From Flammula alnicola (lineage: Eukaryota > Basidiomycota > Agaricomycetes > Agaricales > Strophariaceae): a stretch of DNA of 48,006 nucleotides. The notes under the pieces were generated by a model. The model saw only the letters and a program-made list of their open reading frames with translations. It ran no database searches and was not told where the DNA came from. Shown here piece after piece: positions 33,486 through 45,061 of the stretch (its first letter is position 1; each line of letters opens with the position of its first letter). The stretch lies in assembly GCA_015499995.1 (NCBI GenBank), contig JADNRV010000352.1, positions 1-48,006 of the forward strand. Direction: 5' to 3'. The position numbers and the translations under genes are program-made.

Positions 33486-34538
33486 ATGGGTGATCTGCAG
33501 CCAATTGACGACCGCGATCCGCTTATTTCATATTCTGGCACTTGGGAGGACGGTGGGGTCGATAACGAATACAATAAAACCACGACATGGACGAACTGGT
33601 CAGGTTCCACTGCAAATATAACGTTTTCTGGTAGGCAACTTGTTTGTCGTCCTGCGTGATCTCCGTCTAATCTTTGTCTCAAGGAACAAGCATCAGCGTC
33701 TGGGGTACAATTGCCGTTGCTGACCTTGGAGTAGCCCCTCATTCGTCGTACAGTGTGGATGATGGACCCGCAATGCTCTATGAGGCAAACCAATCTTCTA
33801 ATGCACAATATCGACAACAATTTTTTCAGTCTGGGAACTTATCGCCTACCAACCACACTCTATTTCTCACCACTTTGGTCGAGGGCGCTTATTTCTATCT
33901 AGATTATGCCTTGATCACTCCTGCCGACACCTCAGCGGCATTAAATGGTTCTTCGTCTTCGTCTTCGTTATTGCCATCTTCCTCACCCTCCATTACGACG
34001 ACAACCGGCCCCGCGACATCAACCACGCCTCTGCAATCACAGCCAGTCTCGAGTTCTTCCGAAGCTGGGATACCTGTGGGAGCAATTGTAGGAGGTTCTC
34101 TGGGAGGTCTCGCTTTAATCATGTTCACGATTATCGCCTTCCTTCTGCTTAAAAGAAAGAAGAATGGACTGGCGCATAGCGCAAACTCGGGGGAGGAACA
34201 TACCACAAGTCGTAAGTTATGCCATTCTCAATTACAAAGCCAAATTTTCGCTAACAAACTGCTCCCGCACAGTACGGTCTCGACGTACTGCCTCTTTGAC
34301 ACCTTTCGTATCCCGACCCTATCTTAGATATGAGCACCGAGATTACTTGTCACCTTCAGCATCTTTGCAGCAGATGGATGTTTTCGGCTCATATCCAGCC
34401 CCTTCACAAGACAGTCTTTCTGCATCTAAGGTCGCAGCTCTCCGAGCCTCCCATATTCGTCGCTCTCCTTCAGCTCCGAACGCGAGCAACTCTCATTACT
34501 ACCCCCACGAGGCTCCTCCTCCCCGTTACTCAGGATGA
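33486..34538 (+). CDS. Agaric single-pass membrane protein with Ser-rich stalk
   Basis: Model: join(33486..33630,33684..34211,34273..34538), 312 aa, with GTAGGC/TCAAG and GTAAGT/ACAG introns of 53 and 61 nt. Residues 1-150 form an extracellular-type beta-rich domain starting DDRDPLISYSGTW, with EYNKTTTWTNWSGSTA, ISVWGTIAV, a YSVDDG motif and YFYLDYALI near its end, which may be a sugar-binding-like sandwich (inference). A Ser/Thr/Pro stalk with probable O-glycosylation follows, then IPVGAIVGGSLGGLALIMFTIIAFLLLKRKK (one membrane helix with basic stop), and a cytoplasmic tail ending EAPPPRYSG. This layout is common in a poorly characterised protein group expanded in Agaricomycetes. No cleavable signal peptide is visible. 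A decayed paralog lies head-to-head at 31,691-32,558. Confidence 0.8.
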
Positions 34539-35236
34539 CCGAAAGACACTGCTTGATTCTCGGATGTCATTTCAACTCGATTTTCTTCTCATGATGGAGC
34601 AAAGTGCTATTGATAAGACGGTCAACTTAATCTTCCCTTTCGTCGAATTTCTGTTATGGACCTTTCCCGCTCAACACTTATTCTTATGAAACTGGAGCGT
34701 GAGTCAACCATTGGACACGTCGGGATTCTAGGACCTTAGTTCATTAACTAGTTACTATATGTCAGGGTAATATACCGCAAGCAAATACCACCCACCTTCT
34801 GCCCGAGCACATATTTACTATTTACCCAGTATTAGTATTATCGCCATTCACCGACTTCGAGTGAACAACGTGCTCATTTTCTTTAAGGTCCGACCATACG
34901 ATCGTGTGCAATTTCCTGGTTTTGAAGTAATTGTAAACTAGCCCTCTGAGAAAAAAATATGTGCGACAGTGGAGTCCGAACACGGCGGCAATCCAGTTTG
35001 TTTTCTTTCAATTAAATTCAGCATCCTGTGATCGTAGGTCAGAGAAAGATGGTGATGAAGATGACTCATAGTCTACGGGCGGTCTGCGGGCGTAGAATGC
35101 AGTCGGAAGCGGCAGATGAACAGCCCTGAAAGAGCGACAGAAGAGGTGAAGCTGCATCGTTGTTCATTTGACGCATAAGACGATATCAAGTTATACTTTT
35201 ATTCGTTGAATCGTTTCTGTAGGCGAAATCGAACAA
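34539..35236. other. Convergent intergenic region, no gene seen
   Basis: Holds the 3' ends of the membrane-protein gene (plus) and of the ETF-QO gene (minus). Nothing else is recognisable. Confidence 0.5.
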
Positions 35237-37691
35237 TTATGTAACGGCTGAAAAGAAGTGAGATCAGAGCAGACACAAAAGACATCGCTAGTGAACACTC
35301 ACTATACTTCGGTCCTCCACCACCCTCTGGCACTGTCCACGTAATATCCTGCGTCGGCACCTTGACATCGCACAGTTTGCAATGGATGCAATTCTACAAT
35401 ACCCCTCAGCATTTCATTCAGCCTCTCTAAGAGCCCAGGAAAGCATACCTGAGAGTTGATAACCAACTTATGTCCACCCCAGCCTTCCGTCTCCGTACTA
35501 CCCTCCTCCTCGGGCACATATTCATAAACGCCCGCAGGACACGCCCGTCCAAGCAAGCCGGCGTACTCGCCGACATTGACCTGAACATGGCGTTTCCGTC
35601 GCTCCCTCTCCTCTTCTACTTGCTTCTCCCTTGCATCATATGAGACATCTTCCTCGACCTCGACCTCGCTGCGCACAGCTCCAACACCCGCTCCAACGGC
35701 TGGGTTGCCCTTCTTCCCTTCCAGCTCATCCATGTACTTCTTGGTCTTCACAACGCGCAAGTGCACGGGCTGATCGTCGGCGTGGTTCGTGCCCGTGAGG
35801 GCTACACTCGTCAATAGATCCGTAGAGAGAGGAGCCTCGAAGGGAGGGTACTCGATTGGCTTGTGCTTGCTTGCTGGTTCCGTGTGAGCAGAGTCGAGCG
35901 AAGAGGTGTTGTCCTGCAGGCAATCATCAGCAAGACAGTTCAGTCGAGGGCGTGAGGAGAACGGCTTCGATATAAAAGAATTCGATGAAATGGCATAACC
36001 ACAACGACGAGAAATACCCCAAACTCAGAGAAAAGGGGAAATATACCCAGCCATGGGTAACGAAATATATTGGGAATAAAGAAGCACTTACCGCATTTTT
36101 TGCCTGGCCAACTGGCAAGTGGTGCTTGAAAGTCCATGGAACACGGCCTTTCAAGAAGAGGGAGTCGAGTCCAGAATAGATGATACCGCCCCAGATTCCA
36201 AGGCGAGTCCCGAACGAAGGGCGAAGATTGCGCACTTCATGTAGGTCCGCATGAACCCACGAATCGTGGAGAGCGCGGTCGTAAGCTGACATGTCGGCTG
36301 CGGTGGAGGTGGTAGAGGCAGTATCGGCTTCGGATGCAGTTTCTGCTTCACTGGGGTGGACCACGTTCCATGCAGCTTCCGCGGCGAGCATTCCGCTCTT
36401 CATGGCATTGTGGGTGCCCTTGATTTTGGCGACGTTGACGAAACCCGCTGAGCAGCCGATTAGGGCCCCTCCAGGGAAGTTGAGCTTGGGGACGGATTGG
36501 AGGCCTCCTTCGGTCAGAACGCGAGCACCGTAAGAGAGGCGCTCGGCGTTTGGAGAAGAGAGGAGAGCACGGAAGTAGGGATGATGTTTCATTTGCTGTT
36601 GAAAACTGCATAAATTCTTTAAGTTCATTCGACGAAGACATGATCAGCGCACCTGGAACTCGCGATAAGGACTCAGCCAGGGATTTTTGTAGTCCAGTCC
36701 AATAACAAGACCCAGACTGACGAGACCGCCATCCATATGATACAACCATCCCCCGCCATAAGTGTTGGTATTCAACGGCCAACCCATCGTGTGCACAACA
36801 TCTCCAGGTCGATGCTTCTCCGGATCAACGCGCCAAACCTCCTTCACGCCAATTGCATAGGTCTGAGGTTGTGCCTCCTTCCTCAAGTCGTACAAGCTGA
36901 TAGCCTGCTTGGACAACGAACCGTGCGCGCCCTCAGCAAGCAAAGTAACCTTGGCCCGGAAGGCCATCCCAGGCTCAAACGACGACTTCATGCGATAGTT
37001 CTTCGTCAAGCCAACCTCGTTCGTCACAACTCCCTGCACGCTGCGCACTTTGTTTCCCCACGGATCGAGCGCGTCTGGCTCGTCGCTCAGCAGCAGTTGG
37101 GCTCCGGCGAAGCCGGGGTAGATCTCAACACCAAACTCGTTCTCAGCGACGTTGGCCAGCCAGCGCGTGAACTGGGAGAGCGAGACAACGTAGTTTCCCT
37201 TGTTGCTCATTTGTGGGGGGTGCGGGATGGGCAAGGCATGCTTGGATGTGAGGAAGAGCATGCGGGAGGATGTCGCGGGTTGGGTCAGGGGGTGGTCGGG
37301 CATGGACGACCAGTCGGGGAGAAGCTCGTTCAGTGCTCGTGGTTCTACCACAGCGCCAGAAACGATGTGCGAGCCTGTGGTGGTAACGTATCTGGTGTTA
37401 AAGCTATTCCTCGGGTGCGCGACAGTAGAAAACCATACCGGCTTCGGAACCTTTCTCCAAGACCACGACTCGGATCTCGTTTCCTTTCTCTCGTTCGAGC
37501 TGCTTGAGGCGGATGGCAGCGCTCAAGCCAGCAGGTCCACCACCTACAATGCATACATCCACCTCGTCTTCAGGACGTTCTATGGCAGCCGGGTTAAAGG
37601 CTTCATTCTTCCGCAAGGCTGTTGTTCTGAAGGAGCGAGCAACTGCGGAGGAGGATATTCGTAGTTGTAGTGGTTTCTTGCACCGAAGCAT
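35237..37691 (-). CDS. ETFDH: Electron-transfer flavoprotein-ubiquinone oxidoreductase, mitochondrial
   Basis: Model: complement(join(35237..35247,35303..35393,35449..35913,36092..36595,36653..37374,37439..37691)), 681 aa, all phases agree. It passes electrons from ETF, reduced by fatty-acid and amino-acid dehydrogenases, to ubiquinone at the inner mitochondrial membrane. The start [15 protein letters not shown] with SFRTTALRK is a typical targeting sequence. [13 protein letters not shown] (residues 47-59) is the FAD Rossmann motif; [31 protein letters not shown] and [18 protein letters not shown] follow in family order. The four cysteines for the 4Fe-4S cluster are at about 618 (ACPAGVYEY) and 650, 653 and 656 (CIHCKLC). 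The protein ends GGGPKYTVT after an 11-nt last exon. Odd: about 50 extra charged residues (about 547-602, including [11 protein letters not shown]) before the cluster domain, making it longer than the usual 610-660 aa. Confidence 0.95.
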
Positions 37692-39110
37692 CGTCGCTCT
37701 TGCGGAGAGAGATGCGGAGGAAAAGAAAGAAAGAAGGAAAACGGGATATGTCTTCAGTTATTTCCGTCCAATCCTTTGGAGGCGATTGGCTGGAAGCGGC
37801 ACGTGATTACCTCTGGCTCTTGGATATTCCGCTTCCCCAGGTCTCTCTTCATCTTGAACCCCACTTTGCACCCGGTGATCCTCGTCTGTCATACTCCGTG
37901 CATAAGATTTATCGTGTGCAGTTGTTAGTGGTGGTTCGACCTGACACTTTATTCACTTTTTGGCGCTTTCTATGTATTTGATCTCAACAGTTTTTGCCAC
38001 ATTTGCTAAATTACACACGGGCTATGTAAGTAGAACAAGTTAATTAACCATGAAGCGACAAAAAAAATGAAGGCGACAAGACGACTGTCACCACTGCTCT
38101 CCACCTCTTTCAAAGGGGATAGTTGTCAAAAAGCGGGGTACCGCACATTTCTTGGCGAGGTGTATCCAGAGAGAGCGGCATCTAGAATGGAGTGATGTGA
38201 ACCTCAGTTATCGATGTCGCGATAAAAAGAACGAAAGTCAGCATCCAGACTCTATATAGCCCCAGTATGCTCTGATGCAAGGATTATATATAGTGAGAAT
38301 TCGAGGTCTTTCTTCGGGCACGCCGTGAATATTTGAGATAGCAAGTCTTACGATGAGTCTTGATGAATTTCGATGGTAATAAAGCCTCAAAACGTTACCA
38401 AGATTTAGGATATCTCTCATGAGAAAACCGCTCCTTTGAAACGTATGAGTTTATAAGGACTAGAGGCTGCTGCTGTCCCTATCGAAGGCCGACGTTGCAT
38501 TTCTCAAGGCCCACACATGCGCCCTCAAGAAACGCCAGGTGAAAGAAAGACCAGGGCGGCCTGTGCAATAATCTTCATCGGCTCTGACAAGCAATTTAAC
38601 GTCGCCTAAAAGATTCGAGACATGACACGACACGAGTGACCGCAACAGTCTTAGAAGGCGGATAGAAAGCGAGGTCCAGAAACGCATAAGTTTCAGCAAG
38701 CAAAAAGGGGCTCGGTAGGGACCAGTAGGCAGTAACAGCCCAATGTATAGTCAATTTCATGCAGGTGCACCAGATTTTGCCACGCAGCGAGTCAGTTATT
38801 GGCATCCAGCTGGAAGATGGCAGGTTTTCGAACACAGTGGTCTGGGAGAAAGGTGCTGAAACTTCGGGGCCGAGTATTGCCTGTTATTTGGTGTTGATGC
38901 AGGGACAAATAATGCCCCTGAGAACGAACCTCGAGCTCGTGAGGTGACGCCAAGTTTTTACCAGTAAAACATTTTCCCCCTTTTTCTTGCCCCTTCCCTC
39001 AGCTCAACACCACCGTTGTTCTCATCTAGTACAAACGACGACGATAACGAAGAGATTACGACCGCCCCGACGACGACTAGTCTGACGAATCAAAAAAAAA
39101 AATACAAACA
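37692..39110. other. Divergent intergenic region between ETF-QO and Dgk1-like genes
   Basis: 1.4 kb between two divergent start codons. The final 130 bp before 39,111 are pyrimidine rich and contain an AAAAAAAAAA run, consistent with promoter and leader of the plus-strand gene. Minus-strand frames at 38,460-38,699 and 38,596-38,835 overlap and have no signature. No RNA gene was recognised. Confidence 0.45.
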
Positions 39111-40570
39111 ATGACCTCTGTAGAGCGTGACACTGCCACCAACGCACACGACCCAGCTCATCAACCCCGCCGGCGCCGTTCAGCCCGTTCCCCTTCCCTG
39201 ACGAGGTCGTCTCCTAGTACACGGGCGTCTCCCATTGCCCCAAGTAAGCGCTCTCCCTCACCTATCGTCTCCTTCCACCCTGCCCCGCTCTCGGCCGAAA
39301 ACCCAAAGGGCGTGAAGAATATCACGCGCAAAGTCATCAAGCGTCTGGAGGGTCTCGGGCACCTTGATATGGTCAACTTCGAGGTCTCCTTGCCTGAGGA
39401 GGACGAGCAGGTGGAGAGCCAGGGTGAGGAGGTGGAGGTAGAGAAGGTCCTGTACGCACTTGGGAAGGAGGCACTGAAGACCGCACACACGGCCAAGACA
39501 GAGTCGGAGACGACGGACGGCCACGCAAACGGTCATATCCAGAAAGCAGCCAAGCCGAAAGCTGACTTAGAGATTCCTCGAAAGATGCTACATAGCTCGA
39601 TAGGTATGTTGCTCTTTCTTTGTCTATCATTCCGCGTGTCGCTTATTTCCCTCTCCAGGCTTCCTCACATTATACCTCTACGTCTCCGAGGGCGACGTGC
39701 GAACTGTCATACTCGTACTCTGGATGGCGCTTGCCGTCATCGTGCCTGCTGACCTCCTTCGTTTCAACTCGAGACGGTTCGCGCGGACGTACGAGAGCCT
39801 CCTCGGGTTTCTCATGCGCGAAAGCGAAAAGGTGGGTAAAGGTCCCTTCCCCGTGTTTATCGTGCTTCTCGGTGGCATGTTACTGATTTGGCGGACAGGA
39901 CTCTATCAACGGAGTAGTGTGGTATATTCTCGGCGTCAACTTTGTCTTGTCATTATATCCCCAAGACGTGGCTACAGTGGCGATTCTAATGTACGTTCTC
40001 TGCGTCGTTCACCCTCTTTTCCTCATTGCTGATCTTTTTATTTTTCTTAAGCCTGTCTTGGGCAGATACTGCAGCTTCCACCATCGGTCGACTGTACGGC
40101 TCGTCTACTGGAAAGCTGCCAGCTCGACTCCCTATTATTGGTCTCCCGCTCGCACCCCGCAAGTCCCTAGCCGGATTTGCAGCGGCAACAGTAACCGGAG
40201 TCGCTATCGCTTTTGGTTTCTGGGGCTACATTGCCGCTATTCGCGCAGGCGGAAGGGATATCACATGGGCTTGGCAAGGCGGTGTGAGGAGCATAGCTCC
40301 CACAGGAGAAGCCACCAACTTGGGCGGCGGAGGTGTATTGGGGCTCTTGGCTATATCAATTGTTGCGGGTATTGTTAGCGGCGTCGCTGAGGCGTTAGGT
40401 ACGTTCTTAGTATTTTTGGTATTCTTTCTGCGCTAATTTTGGATTGTTTGCACCTTTTAGACCTAGGTAATTTGGATGATAACCTGACGTTGCCTATTAT
40501 CTCGGGCGGGTGCATACTCGGGTTCCTTAGGCTTCTCGGGATGGCTGCGTCGTGGTTCAGTTCGTCATGA
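39111..40570 (+). CDS. DGK1: CTP-dependent diacylglycerol kinase, Dgk1 type
   Basis: Model: join(39111..39603,39659..39831,39899..39990,40052..40398,40461..40570), 404 aa, with introns of 53-67 nt and consistent phases. Residues 1-150 are a disordered basic/Ser-rich then acidic head. From about 153 comes the CTP-transferase-like membrane domain: EIPRKMLHSSIGF, helices LTLYLYVSEGDVRTVILVLW and VVWYILGVNFVLSLYP, then SWADTAASTIGRLYG with APRKSLAGFAAATVTG, and a last helix before SGGCILGFLRLLG. The R-K-x-x-H-x-x-x-G pattern and the D-x-x-A-S-x-x-G-R/K-S-x-x-G series are what I know from yeast Dgk1 and related CTP transferases. The enzyme makes phosphatidate from diacylglycerol with CTP at the ER and nuclear membrane. 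The longer acidic head compared with yeast is typical of filamentous fungi as far as I recall. Confidence 0.85.
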
Positions 40571-42414
40571 TTGGCAATCCGCTTTGGTCCTCGCGTCCTT
40601 TCGAGCTTGCTGATCTTTCCCTGCACTCGGCCTTTCGTCCGCCAACCAGTGTCCTTTTATCCTCACTATTTATTTGCACCAACATGCCATACTCTCGCCT
40701 TCCACTATCCTGGAAACCAGCACCGATAATGCCCCTCGCTCGCCATACTCTACATAAATCTGCGTCTCTGTCTCCTCTATCGGCGTCGCCGCCATCCTAA
40801 GGTCTCTCCCTCTATATGAGTCTACAGCTCCTGGACACCATACGCCATCACTCATAATGATTACGCCTACGAATACATGCCCTTCCCACGCCTTGCCATC
40901 ATCATCCATCACCTTGTTAAACGAACCCATCCCATCCCATTTCACGTTCCGCATCCGCCAGTTAGAGACTGTTCTTGTTGTTTTTTCTTCCATCCTTTCT
41001 GCGACGTGCCTTGGCAACATTATCTTACTTACTTATCCATGACGCTTTTTATCCGAATACCCTCTCGTCTTGCTCCCTATTTTCCACGTGTCGGACGTCG
41101 TAGACGGATTTTACTTACACCGCTCTCGTAGCTCATTTTTCACATCTTCAGAAATTCGACTTTCGCAATCTCAATGGAATATTTTATTTTTCTTTCTGGG
41201 TGGTTGTGCTTGCCGTGTGATGTATTATGGGTGTTGCCTGTGTGATAATATGAATGCATGGTAGAACATGCATTTCAGAGTGAATTGCGGGTGGAGGAGC
41301 ACACGTGCTCGGAGTCGTTCGGGATTCTATGGTGAGTAGTCTTGCCTCATGTCCATTTGACTATGGCTCACAACTTTGTCATTTCGACTTTTGGGCATTC
41401 AGAACTGCGTTTGCCTGGCTTTTGGAACCATGATCGCTCGTTGAAATATATGGCGAGGAGCTAATTTGGTCGTCGCCGCAGCAAAAATGGATCCCTCCGG
41501 TCATACTGTTCACTCTCTCGGGCAGTCGTTGGGATTTTAGAAACCCTCACCCAGGCTTCCGAACTTCCATTGGTTCTGTATGGTTAGGCGGGATTGCGAA
41601 AAGCCTTCACATCGGTCGTCAGGGTCCTAACGAAAGTTAGGTTTTCTGTGGATCTGGGTCTCCGGATTTCCAAGTCTGCGTATTTACCATCTACGTGGAA
41701 TTTGCGATGGCTGCAAAGCTGGTGGGTATTTTGCACATTTTTAAGAGAAAGAATTATTCAATTTCTGCCACAGCTTTCCTATAACCCCCCACACGTATTT
41801 CTAGAAGACACTCGGGCCCGTGCTCACCTTGTGAGTGACGGGATTCCTTCCGCAACCTAGTAGTACGTATCGGCTTCCAATTCTTTTCACTCTAAATTTC
41901 GTAATATTAAGCTTTTTGGTCAGAGGTTGCGCCGGAATTCGCTGGAATTCGCTGGACTTCGTGGATCGTGCGCTATTCTCCTTTTCATTCCCAAGCGAGC
42001 GCGAGAAGTTATCTCTGTGCAGCATTGTTTCTTGAGGAGCCAAAGATTTTTGTAGAGAAAGTGCTTGTAGGAACATGATTACTGGACGGAACGCTTAGAT
42101 GTGATTTTCTCAACTATGAATGGTTGCGCGGAGGTTTACTATTAGAGTTTTTCCGTGTTCTTGCAGCTTATCATTGTTGAGTTTCAGGATAAGTACCTGA
42201 GAATCTACTTCAGAAGTTCTCGTCATTGCTTCCTACAGCGCCTCAATACCCAAAACGAGTTTCAACATCTCTAATATCAAAGTTCTTTTTCCGTTTTGTC
42301 CGTCGCCATTGAATCTTAAAACCGTCAGGCCTGGATATTTCCCAACATCTGCTACCTCCCTCTGGCTTTTGCTCTGAGTTCAGCCATAGAGCATCAGTCG
42401 CTCAGAGGCCTAAC
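40571..42414. other. Intergenic region without a recognisable gene
   Basis: 3' region of the Dgk1-like gene and about 1.3 kb more with short frames only. A 10-bp unit GGAATTCGCT is tandemly repeated two to three times at 41,934-41,963. The last 150 bp before 42,415 are the likely leader of the next gene. Confidence 0.45.
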
Positions 42415-43665
42415 ATGCCTAAGGCAAAACTCGCATACGACCATGTTACCCACCTCGCCGAGATCATCTCTCCACCAAGGAAGAAACAGCCTGTCCTGAA
42501 AACGTACGTTCACTCTTTGTGCTTTATACTCGAAAGGATAACGATGACCTATCCCTCGTAGAGAAAACAATTTCCTCAGTCGCGAGGCGCGCGCACTGAT
42601 AAGATATGTTAAGGACAGGCTGAAATCCCTCCCAAACCACGAAATTGCTACGGCTTTCGACACCAATCCTGCCGCCGTGCAGAAGGTTATTTCTAACACC
42701 TACAACGGGATGGTGAAGAAAGATAAACTCGGAGAAGACAAGAATTACCTCAAAAGTGATTTGTTCAATCGCATTAAGACATGGGTCAGTTTTTCTTAGC
42801 ATAAGAAGAATGGGTGCTGATTCTCATGTTCAGGTTAACCAAGTACTGGACGCCCAAAAAGAAGCTCATAGGAATCTGTCAAGAGAGAGGTGAGCGAAGG
42901 TTTATTTGTGTCGATTTCTTGTACGAGGGTTTTGATACATCCTGTCCAGTTGAAGGAGGAAAAGCACTCAGAGTCAGACTACGAAGACACGGAAAAGAGG
43001 ACGAGGAAGATATTGGTACAATACTCCCACCAAAGTAAGGCTTATGTACTATCATCTTCGTGCACGGTTCTGACTTGATAATTTTTGTTTACGCCAGACA
43101 CCGAACTTGAAGATTGTGTTCAAATCCACTCTGGCAGACACTCGAGGAAAGGTAAGGAAGGCTTGAAAAGCCCTCGCCACTCCGTTAACCCATCCCAACC
43201 AACAAATAGACTCCTAAAGCAGCCCTCCATGACGTCAAAGAATCTCTTTTTTCTCCTATTGTCGCCGCCCCTGCAATCCAGTCGAAGAAACGCAAGGCAG
43301 GCACCCCGGCGACAGCACCTGCAAAACGTCCAAGGGTGTCGTCCATTCGAGCGAAGACTCCAGCACCCACAAACATGGAATTAGCGCTTAAAGGCGAACG
43401 TGCCATCGTATCTGCCTTTTTCAAAGCACAACAATACAAGTCGAGCTACCTCAAGAGTCTACTGGAGCTGGGACTCGGTCCCAAGGAATTGCTCGCGCTC
43501 AGAAACATGGATCAAAATACAATCGTAGAGATACTCAGCCAGCTTCCTGTTGATCTGGTGGAGTATCCTGTCAAGTTGGGATTCTTGGCGCATGCTATAG
43601 CGTCTGCCAGCGACGAAGTCTGGGATATGTTAGCGCAGGAAGACGATTCTGAAGAGGACAACTGA
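42415..43665 (+). CDS. Unnamed 318-aa protein, paralog B
   Basis: Model: join(42415..42503,42562..42784,42834..42889,42956..43034,43098..43151,43210..43665), 318 aa, six exons in consistent phase. Domain order equals that of the gene at 26,974-28,247: ALIRY (41-45) followed by HTH-like LPNHEIATAFDTNPAAVQKVI and ending FNRIKTW; a charged linker, here with KRGRGRYW (an AT-hook-like RGRGR core) and SKKRKAGT; and a C-terminal domain (about 229-310) with IVSAFFKAQQYKS, LGPKELLALRNMD and LAHAIASASDEVWDML. The acceptor of exon 4 at 42,955 was chosen because it alone keeps frame and yields the AT-hook-like linker and TPNLKIVFKS. A role in DNA binding is inferred. Function unknown. Confidence 0.75.
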
Positions 43666-44283
43666 TGTAGTACTGAAAGACCTCTTGTGCAGTTCAACGA
43701 TCCGAGAAATAATGGTTTCTGAGAAGTTGCAATTAGTCCATTTTGGATCAGTCACTCGGCGATACCAAGGCGACTCTTCGCAGCTTTCGATGATGTAGCA
43801 CGTATAATCAATAGTCAGGTCTAGTCAGGTGTCAGATCTTCAGACTGAAGAATGAAGTAGTGATTCGACTGACTCCGAAAGCAATGTTAACGAGGCGAGC
43901 GCAAGGTATAGTCAAGGGTATAGTAGTCCCGGTACCAAATGTTCTGGATATCCCGTGCCAGGGACGGAATTATTTAACATAACATCTGACCTACGAGGAT
44001 GTCGCTATGGAGACTCGATTCGAGTCTAAAGCTGTAGTGCAGGTCGGACAATCGACAACGACGAGGCTGCCACAAGGATCTTTCCAGGTAATCTGGACAC
44101 TACGGGCATATGTTCACAAGAGATAAATCTGCCAACATTCTTGGGAAGGACAATCTAAAACCTAAACATTCTGATCTAGCATGAAGCACGTACCCATGAT
44201 AACAGATATTAGGGTTTCATTCAAACGGTATTGGAATCATAGTGCATGATCATGGATAGGCATGAGCACAGGATGGAAGGGAT
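43666..44283. other. Convergent intergenic region, no gene seen
   Basis: 3' ends of paralog B and of the uS8 gene. Contains short direct repeats of AGTCAGGT (about 43,815-43,835) and a TTAGGGTTT motif at about 44,208-44,216. No coding frame is supported. Confidence 0.45.
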
Positions 44284-45061
44284 CTAATACACGTATCCAA
44301 GGAGCTTTCCACCGACGTTCTTGCGACGAGCCTCCTCGTGGTCGAGGATGCCAGAAGAGGTAGTCTGAGGGAAGAAGAAAGTCCAAGTTAGTTGGCCATA
44401 TTCTCGGACAGGACTAGGAAGACACGCACGAGGATGATAATTCCAAAGCCACGCGAAGGGAGCAACAAGTTAACCCAGGACTCGATCTGGCTGTGCTGGA
44501 TGTTGAAGCGGGGTGAAATGACACCAGTTTTGTTAAGGCGGCCGTTGAGCTGGACAACAATTTTGCCAGAGCGGTGGTCATCAATGATCTCGAATTCACC
44601 GATATATCCTTAAAACGAAGTTCAGCATGACCGTTTTGCAGATATAGATGAAAACGAAAGTAAATGAAGTTGTGGGCTCGTCTGTGAACACATGTCCGTG
44701 GGCAAATGGGACACACGCTGTATTGGTTGTTCAGAGACCTACGTCGCTTTTTCGAAGACTTAAAACGAAGGACGCGTAGAAAAAACCGCGGCAATCGTAG
44801 TTATACTTCGAGAGAGAGATATGCAAAAAGCAAGGCGCAAAAACAGCAGAAGCGCACATGACTCACCGTGACGTTGCATAACGCTCAAAAATTTGACAAC
44901 GACCTTGGATGAAGGTCGGATGAGCACCTGGCGCTTGCCACGGCGCTCGGCGTTGACGATGTTGTTCAGGCAGTCGTTCTATATGCAAGAATCAGAAAAA
45001 AAATTCAAGCTTACATACTACAGAAAAAATTCAGACTTACAAGGACAGATACGCGAACCAT
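44284..45061 (-). CDS. RPS22: 40S ribosomal protein uS8 (S15a/S22)
   Basis: Model: complement(join(44284..44364,44430..44608,44867..44978,45041..45061)), 130 aa, the exact length usual for this protein. Sequence is close to universal: [71 protein letters not shown] and the end GGKLLGYVY. uS8 binds the central domain of 18S rRNA in the small subunit. Introns 1 and 3 are 62 and 65 nt, but intron 2 is 258 nt, far outside the usual range here. It is transcribed divergently from eS17 with 383 bp between the two start codons. Confidence 0.97.

Noticed and set aside
40670..41020. 116-codon minus-strand frame downstream of the Dgk1-like gene
   Set aside because: Lies in the 3' region of the convergent transcript, has no signature and overlaps several equally long plus-strand frames.
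42814..43038. Alternative acidic reading of exon 4 of paralog B (EEKHSESDYED)
   Set aside because: Splicing at 42,949 would meet an immediate stop in the phase set by exon 3; the acceptor at 42,955 keeps phase through exons 4-6.
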